From positions 1 through 7,426 of the forward strand of contig JADLHV010000051.1 in the NCBI GenBank assembly GCA_020848595.1: a DNA stretch of 7,426 nucleotides, given 5' to 3'. Shown in pieces: positions 1 through 4,946 of the stretch (position 1 is its first letter; the number at the start of each line of letters is the position of its first letter). Origin of the DNA: Bacteroidia bacterium. Lineage in GTDB: Bacteria > Bacteroidota > Bacteroidia > NS11-12g > UBA955. A model generated the notes under the pieces. The model was not told the origin of the DNA. It was given only the letters and a program-made list of their open reading frames with translations, and searched no databases. A program made the position numbers and the translations under genes.

Positions 1-2875
1 CACACTCAATAGTTTATTAGGAACGGGGTCATATAGAGATGTTACAAGAACTGTAAAAGTAAAGGCAGGAAAATCATGTGCATTATTTATTGCTATAGAT
101 TCTAGTAGTTGTAGTTGTGATTTCAATTATTCCAAATTTCCAATTCCAGAGCTAAAAAATGCTGGTCAAGATCAAACTATCTGTAGTGGAGATATTTTTA
201 ATCCTGGAACTAACAAAGTATCTAATTTTAGATATCAGTGGACCCCAGGAGGAGAGTTTAATTCCGATACAATTGCTCAACCTACAGCAAGTATATTAAA
301 TACAGATACAGCCACAATTTCAAAGTCATATATACTTACAACTTATAAGGGTCAATGTTTTAGTAAAGATACAGTTCTATTACAAATTTATAAGCTTCCC
401 GAAATAGCCCTCTTACAAAGAGATACGATTTTATGTCAAGGTAATACGTTTAAATTGAAAGCTAAAACACAAGGAGGAACAGGAAAGCATGCGTTTGCTT
501 GGTCTCCTAGCGCCATAATAGAAGACAGTAGTTCCTTGATAACGCTTTGTAGCCCTCATTCTAATGTGGTAATTTACGCAAATGTTACAGATGAAGCACA
601 TTGTACTGCCAAGGATTCTTTAACTGTAAAGGTTCAAGAAACACCAATTGCAAAAATTTATGATACTGCTACCTGTCAAGGTCAACCTTTATGGCTTAGA
701 GATTCTAGTTTGATTTTAAAAGACACTCTTAGTTTTATAAAATGGACAACATTTGGATATGATACTATAGGAATAAAGCAATGGAGTCTAGATTTAAAAG
801 GAAATTCGGATGTTGTAGTTCGATTAATTGTTGGTACCGACTTTGGTTGTAAAGACACAACAACGAAGAGTATAAGTTTGCAACCTTTTCCAGTGGCAGG
901 ATTTACATCATTAAATGTGTGTGCTTATGATAGTGTCAAATTTATCAATACTAGCACACTAAGTAGTGGGAAAATCAGTCAAATTAAATGGAATTTAGGA
1001 GACGGTAATTCAAGTTATGTAGAGCAACCTTCTCACTTTTATTTAAGTACTGATACATTTGATGTTCAATTAGTTGCAATCAGTGATGCCAATTGCACAG
1101 ATACATCAAATAAGCAAATTGTAATTTATCATGTACCGAAAGCAGATTTCAATTTTATAGACAACTGTCTTGACGATAGTAGTTATTTCAAAAATACATC
1201 AATTATAGGAGGAGGAAGTATATTAACTCAGGAATGGAGAACTGATTCTACTTTGTCATTAACAAAAGACTTCCAGTATTTATATCAAAGTGACAGTATT
1301 TATAAAATTGATTTAAAAGTAATTTCCGATAAAGGTTGTATAGATAGTATTCAAAAATCTATACAAATTTATTCATTACCTATAGCCAATTTTAAGGTAG
1401 ATACGGTTTGTGAAGGTCAAAAGACGCATGTTTTTGATAACAGCCGAATAAGAAAAGGTTCAATCAATTCTTATCAATATGATATTAGTGATGGAAGTGC
1501 TTTTTCAGGTTCTAGTTTTGAGCATTTGTTTCTTTCGGGTGATACATTCAAACTCAGATTGATAACGATATCTGATCATGCTTGTATAGACACTATAGAG
1601 AAAAATACGGTTGTTCATCCTCGTATTCAACCCGATTTTTTAGTTAACGATGTTTGTTTGTATGATAGTGCAAGACTCATAGATAAAAGTTCGTTTATCC
1701 ATACCAATATTGCTTCAGTTCAATATAAATTTGGTGATGGAGATAGTATTACAGCGTTTAATATCAGTCATAAATACTTAAATCAAGGCGCTTATACAAT
1801 TAAGCAAGAAGTATTAAGTACAGAATTTTGCAAATATGATACAAGTAAATTAGTAAATATTTATCCGATACCAATTGCAGATTTTAAAGATAGTAATAAA
1901 TGTTTTGATAATCAATTTGAATTGAAAGATGCCTCTAGTATATCGAGTGGTAGTATATCGAACTATTATTGGCGATTTGGGGATGGAGATACAAATGATA
2001 TAGTAGACCCAATTCATATCTTTGATTCGGCTGGTTTATATTTAGTAGTGCATAAAGTTAAAAGTGATAAAGGCTGCATAGATTCAATACAAAGACAATT
2101 AGAGTCTTATCCACCTGTGATTGTCGATTTTGATTTGACTGACAGATGTGATGGAGAATCAGTTGAATTTATAGATAAAAGTATAGTTCCAAGTTCATTT
2201 ATCAAAAAGCATACATGGGATTTTGGCGATAATCAAGGGTCTAATTTAAGTAACCCAATACATAAGTATGATGGTCCAGGCTCGTATAATATTAATTTAA
2301 GTATACAAACAAATTACAATTGTCTATATGATTCCACTAAGAGTTTAGTGATATTTCCAACTCCAGTCGCAGATTTCAGAACAGATCCAAGTGTTGGAAC
2401 AATTGTTAATCCAGAGATACAAATCATCGATCAAAGTATTGGAGCCGACACAGTCTTTTACGATTTGGGTAATGGATTAAAGAGTTATGAGCGAAATTTG
2501 AGTAGTATGTATCCAGACAGTGGCACTTTCTATATAAAACAATTTGTTACAAATAGTTTTGGATGTAAAGATACTATAATTAAAAAGGTACAAATTAGAT
2601 ATTTATTTGTATTCAATGTACCTAGTGCATTTTCGCCCAACGACGATGGTAGTAATGACACGTATGGACCAGGAGGAATTGGTTTTTCGAGTTACGAAAT
2701 GTGGATATATGACCGTTGGGGTGAAATGGTATATTTTACAGATAATGGCACACCATGGAATGGACAATATGAGGGACAATCTGTTATGCAAGGTGTTTAT
2801 ATGGTAAAATTTAAAGTTAGAGATTTCAAGGGTCGTTACCATTATTACAGTGCTTCTATTACCTTATTGCTTTAA
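1..2875 (+). CDS. Large Ig/PKD-repeat surface protein with T9SS type B sorting domain (5' end missing)
   Basis: The reading frame is open from base 2 to the TAA at 2873-2875, giving 957 residues with no natural start; a TTG at 455 is internal. From residue 48 the protein is a chain of about ten modules of ~82 residues. The first two are Ig-like (QWTPGG, AWSPSA). The rest resemble PKD domains; GDG-type cores are clear near residues 332 (LGDG), 577 and 659 (FGDG) and 741 (FGDN), and degenerate in the others. Residues 872-957 form a CHU_C/gliding-motility C-terminal domain: VPSAFSPNDDGSND, then IYDRWGEMVYF, WNGQYEG, GVYMVKFKVRD and a final ITLLL. That domain type directs export by the type IX secretion system and surface attachment or release. 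Such repeat proteins are often adhesins, but no ligand-binding or enzyme domain is visible, so the role is unknown. No PorP/SprF-like partner gene follows it. Confidence 0.9.
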   Translation, partial: TLNSLLGTGSYRDVTRTVKVKAGKSCALFIAIDSSSCSCDFNYSKFPIPELKNAGQDQTICSGDIFNPGTNKVSNFRYQWTPGGEFNSDTIAQPTASILNTDTATISKSYILTTYKGQCFSKDTVLLQIYKLPEIALLQRDTILCQGNTFKLKAKTQGGTGKHAFAWSPSAIIEDSSSLITLCSPHSNVVIYANVTDEAHCTAKDSLTVKVQETPIAKIYDTATCQGQPLWLRDSSLILKDTLSFIKWTTFGYDTIGIKQWSLDLKGNSDVVVRLIVGTDFGCKDTTTKSISLQPFPVAGFTSLNVCAYDSVKFINTSTLSSGKISQIKWNLGDGNSSYVEQPSHFYLSTDTFDVQLVAISDANCTDTSNKQIVIYHVPKADFNFIDNCLDDSSYFKNTSIIGGGSILTQEWRTDSTLSLTKDFQYLYQSDSIYKIDLKVISDKGCIDSIQKSIQIYSLPIANFKVDTVCEGQKTHVFDNSRIRKGSINSYQYDISDGSAFSGSSFEHLFLSGDTFKLRLITISDHACIDTIEKNTVVHPRIQPDFLVNDVCLYDSARLIDKSSFIHTNIASVQYKFGDGDSITAFNISHKYLNQGAYTIKQEVLSTEFCKYDTSKLVNIYPIPIADFKDSNKCFDNQFELKDASSISSGSISNYYWRFGDGDTNDIVDPIHIFDSAGLYLVVHKVKSDKGCIDSIQRQLESYPPVIVDFDLTDRCDGESVEFIDKSIVPSSFIKKHTWDFGDNQGSNLSNPIHKYDGPGSYNINLSIQTNYNCLYDSTKSLVIFPTPVADFRTDPSVGTIVNPEIQIIDQSIGADTVFYDLGNGLKSYERNLSSMYPDSGTFYIKQFVTNSFGCKDTIIKKVQIRYLFVFNVPSAFSPNDDGSNDTYGPGGIGFSSYEMWIYDRWGEMVYFTDNGTPWNGQYEGQSVMQGVYMVKFKVRDFKGRYHYYSASITLLL
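143..2605 (+). repeat. Ten tandem ~82-residue (about 246-base) protein modules
   Basis: Modules begin at about residues 48, 132, 214, 296, 378, 459, 541, 623, 705 and 787 of the visible protein, most with a P-x-A-x-F-like opening (PVAGF, PKADF, PIANF, PIADF, PVADF). Nine carry two cysteines: 61/119, 145/201, 225/283, 307/365, 389/446, 470/528, 552/610, 634/692 and 716/774. The spacing is 58 in seven, 57 in one and 56 in one. The second cysteine usually sits in a C-x-D-S/T motif such as GCIDS or GCKDT. The tenth has only the second cysteine (855). The modules are clearly diverged at the DNA level, so this is an old protein repeat and not a recent DNA duplication. In an exported protein the pairs are likely disulfides, which is inference. 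Confidence 0.85.
2615..2872 (+). other. T9SS type B (CHU_C, gliding-motility) sorting domain
   Basis: This is the last 86 residues of the repeat protein. Recognisable family landmarks in order are the P-S-A-F-S-P-N-D-D-G-x-N-D opening, YEMWIYDRWGEMVY, the W-N-G-x-Y-x-G turn, GVYMVKFKV, and the terminal SITLLL strand. Type B domains differ from the short type A tails in sequence and, in Flavobacterium work, depend on PorP/SprF-family partner proteins. Confidence 0.93.
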
Positions 2876-2907
2876 TTTGGAGATTAGTTTGATTTGGTGT
2901 ATATTTG
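2876..2907 (+). promoter_or_regulatory. Bacteroidota-type promoter of the small T9SS cargo gene
   Basis: A -33 TTTG (2876-2879) and a -7 TATATTTG (2900-2907) are separated by 20 bases, fitting the Bacteroidota consensus TTTG-N19-21-TAnnTTTG. The -33 box begins on the base after the stop codon of the upstream gene. The expected transcription start, about four to six bases past the -7 box, falls almost on the GTG at 2914. Boxes and spacing are read directly; promoter activity is inferred. Confidence 0.65.
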
Positions 2908-2913
2908 TAATTA

Positions 2914-3531
2914 GTGTCAAAAAGCTATATCCAGAAAATCAAGGTATTAATTGTTTTATTGTTCAGTTTTGGTGGATTACAAGCACAAATTCAGCCAAGT
3001 TTGGTGAAATTTGAGGCACAACATACCAATGGAATAGTTTATTTAGATTGGGTCTTTAATAGTGGTAGCGTTTGTTATGGTATAGTATTAGAAAGGTCCG
3101 AAGATTCAATTAATTTTATAGAAGTTGGAAGTATTGCTGGATTTTGTGGCAGTTTAACCAAACCAACAACTTTTTCATTACAAGATAATTCACCTCCTTT
3201 AAATCGCAAATTATATTATAGGTTGAGTTATCCAGGACTTGGTCATTCTGAGGTAATAAGTATTACGGTTGTTAATATTTTAAAGAACCAATATGAAGCA
3301 AATCCAACGCCATCTTCTGGAAATACCAAGTTGAATTTTTACAATCCTAAGAACGAATTACACACTATATTAGTAAGTAACTTATCGGGATTAGAGGTTT
3401 TGCAATTAGAGACCAACGAATCCTATTTTGAATTTGACACCTCTGAACTAGAGCCAGGTATTTATCAGTTTTTCATTTCAAATTCTAACAAGAGCAATAT
3501 AGTCAGTGGAAGACTTTTGATAGCTCGATGA
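2914..3531 (+). CDS. Small secreted protein: FN3-like domain plus T9SS type A sorting tail
   Basis: The 205-residue product has an N-terminal signal peptide: basic residues K3, K8 and K10, a hydrophobic core VLIVLLFSFGG, and likely signal peptidase I cleavage after LQA (residue 24). Residues 28-121 form a beta-rich, FN3-like domain of the kind common in Bacteroidota secreted proteins (LDWVF, VLERSEDSINFIEVG, LYYRLSYPGLGHSEV), with cysteines at 54 and 78. Residues 127-205 match the T9SS type A tail: NPTPSSG in place of the usual PNPSSG, LVSNLSGLEV, and FDTSELEPGIYQFFI. The GTG start is chosen because an in-frame TAA at 2908-2910 blocks extension and any later start would cut the signal peptide. 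There is no Shine-Dalgarno sequence. It is probably secreted through Sec and T9SS and then anchored or released; no catalytic domain is seen and its function is unknown. It lies 38 bases after the repeat protein and 27 bases before rarA. Confidence 0.87.
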   Translation: MSKSYIQKIKVLIVLLFSFGGLQAQIQPSLVKFEAQHTNGIVYLDWVFNSGSVCYGIVLERSEDSINFIEVGSIAGFCGSLTKPTTFSLQDNSPPLNRKLYYRLSYPGLGHSEVISITVVNILKNQYEANPTPSSGNTKLNFYNPKNELHTILVSNLSGLEVLQLETNESYFEFDTSELEPGIYQFFISNSNKSNIVSGRLLIAR

Positions 3532-3546
3532 AACAGTAATTTACAT

Positions 3547-3554
3547 TAATTTTG
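3547..3554 (+). promoter_or_regulatory. -7 box (TAATTTTG) directly before rarA
   Basis: TAATTTTG matches TAnnTTTG and ends four bases before the rarA ATG, so a transcript from it would start at or next to the start codon. No well-spaced -33 box is seen; the nearest TTTG (3516-3519) is 27 bases upstream, longer than usual. Read-through from the upstream gene remains possible. Confidence 0.45.
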
Positions 3555-3558
3555 TAGA

Positions 3559-4818
3559 ATGCAAAGAATCCCATTAGCTGAAAGGGTGCGTCCTACTGGT
3601 TTAGATGAGTTTGTTGGACAAACACATTTAACTGGGATTAATGGTCCTTTAAGAAAATACATTGAAACTGGTAATATTCCGAGTATGATTTTTTGGGGTC
3701 CTCCGGGTGTTGGAAAAACGACTTTGGCAAGAATTGTAGGTGAGCGTTTGAATTTACCATTTGTTCAAATGAGTGCAATCAGTGCTGGTGTATCGGATGT
3801 TAGAAAGCTCATTGCCGAAGCGAAAGAGAGCGGTAAGATACTATTGTTTTTAGATGAAATTCATAGATTTAATAAAAGTCAACAAGATGCACTTTTAGGA
3901 GGAGTTGAATCAGGACAGATTTTACTTATAGGTGCTACAACCGAGAATCCGTCATTTGAAGTTAATAATGCATTACTTTCTCGTTGTCAAGTTTATGTTT
4001 TAGAAGAGTTAAGTGTTGAAGAATTAAAACGAATGGCAGATCAAGCCATCAGTTCAGATGATTTATTAAAAGAGAAGCAAACACAAATTGTTGATTATTC
4101 TGCTTTGATACAGTTTAGTGGTGGAGATGGAAGAAAATTGCTCAATATTATTGATATGATAGCGATGCAAGAAACAGCACCGGTGTTAATTGATGATGAT
4201 AAAGTAAAAAAGATATTACAGAACACCCGCATTGTATATGACAAGGCAGGAGAGGAACATTATAATGTTATTTCTGCATTTATAAAGAGTATGCGAGGCA
4301 GCGATCCAAATGCTGCTGTTTATTATTTAGCACGTATGATAGAGGGAGGAGAGAATCCAGAATTTATAGCTAGAAGGATGTTAATTTTAGCTTCAGAAGA
4401 TATAGGAAATGCAAATCCAACGGCATTAATAATGGCAACCAATGCACTAACAGCACTTCAAAGTATAGGTATGCCCGAGGGGAGGATAATACTATCTCAA
4501 TGTGCCATTTATTTAGCTTGTAGTCCAAAGAGTAATGCCTCCTATTTAGCCATAGATACAGCATTAAGTTTAGTTCGTAAAACGGGTCATCTTTCAGTGC
4601 CATTACATCTTCGCAACGCACCGACTAAATTGATGAAAGAGATGAATTATGGTAAAGATTACCAATATGCACACGCTCATTCTGGAAATTTTATAGAGCA
4701 AGAATTTTTACCTGATTCAATTCAAGGAGCAAAATTTTATGAACCAGGAAACAATAGCCGTGAAAATGAGATGAGAGATTATTTGAAAAAGCGATGGAAA
4801 GAAAAGTACGGGTATTGA
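3559..4818 (+). CDS. rarA: Replication-associated recombination protein A (AAA+ ATPase)
   Basis: RarA (MgsA) is a cytoplasmic clamp-loader-like AAA+ ATPase that works at stalled replication forks and single-strand gaps, and interacts with SSB in studied species. The 419 residues are close to the usual length. Visible in order: N-terminal PLAERVRPTGLDEFVGQ; Walker A GPPGVGKT (47-54); Walker B LLFLDEIH (95-102, with D99 and E100); sensor 1 GATTENPSF (125-133); arginine finger R142 in LLSRC; sensor 2 GGDGRKLLN with R192. The C-terminal part carries the RarA tetramerisation region: MRGSDPNAAVYYLARM from 245, IARRMLILASEDIGNANP from 270, and the NAPTKLMKEMNYG and YAHAH stretches from 353. All ATPase residues are intact, so it should be active. 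The ATG start matches the family N-terminus. No Shine-Dalgarno is present and a -7 promoter box lies four bases upstream. The gene is probably transcribed alone or by read-through. Confidence 0.97.
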   Translation: MQRIPLAERVRPTGLDEFVGQTHLTGINGPLRKYIETGNIPSMIFWGPPGVGKTTLARIVGERLNLPFVQMSAISAGVSDVRKLIAEAKESGKILLFLDEIHRFNKSQQDALLGGVESGQILLIGATTENPSFEVNNALLSRCQVYVLEELSVEELKRMADQAISSDDLLKEKQTQIVDYSALIQFSGGDGRKLLNIIDMIAMQETAPVLIDDDKVKKILQNTRIVYDKAGEEHYNVISAFIKSMRGSDPNAAVYYLARMIEGGENPEFIARRMLILASEDIGNANPTALIMATNALTALQSIGMPEGRIILSQCAIYLACSPKSNASYLAIDTALSLVRKTGHLSVPLHLRNAPTKLMKEMNYGKDYQYAHAHSGNFIEQEFLPDSIQGAKFYEPGNNSRENEMRDYLKKRWKEKYGY

Positions 4819-4918
4819 TGGAACAACTAAGTAAACAATCAATTTAACATAATTTTAACGTTGTTATTTTTTGTAAATGGCTTTGGTCGAAAAGGATAAA
4901 AAAGACGTAAAAAAACCT

Positions 4919-4926
4919 TACCTTTG
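4919..4926 (+). promoter_or_regulatory. ileS -7 promoter box (TACCTTTG)
   Basis: TACCTTTG followed by CA is a close match to the Bacteroidota -7 element. It predicts a transcript starting near 4931 with a leader of about 15 bases before the ATG at 4947. There is no TTTG at the proper -33 distance; the nearest (4882-4885) is 33 bases away, and the region between is A-rich. The short leader leaves no room for a riboswitch or attenuator. Confidence 0.6.
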
Positions 4927-4946
4927 CACATTTTAGAAAAATAAGC

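Noticed and set aside
455..457. TTG as a start codon for the repeat protein
   Set aside because: The same frame is open back to base 2 and encodes two Ig-like modules that match the downstream period, so the TTG is an internal leucine.
2603..2842. Open frames on the minus strand (2603-2842) and in another plus frame (2607-2807)
   Set aside because: Both overlap the well-supported T9SS type B sorting domain, and their translations have no recognisable domain.
4370..4621. Minus-strand open frame inside rarA
   Set aside because: It lies wholly within conserved rarA coding sequence and its translation looks like an out-of-frame shadow.
4818..4847. Nine-codon frame overlapping the rarA stop (TGATG)
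   Set aside because: Too short to support, with no conserved features; the overlap is likely chance.
4850..4872. Possible terminator after rarA (TAAC-GTT-GTTA followed by a T run)
   Set aside because: The stem is only four base pairs and AT-rich, so it is too weak to call.
4877..4936. 19-codon open frame (starting MALVEKDKK) between rarA and ileS
   Set aside because: It is very short, lysine-rich only because of the A-rich DNA, spans the ileS -7 box, and contains no isoleucine codons that would suggest an attenuator.
4819..4946. T-box or other riboswitch upstream of ileS
   Set aside because: The predicted leader is about 15 bases, no structured element is visible, and T-boxes are not expected in Bacteroidota.
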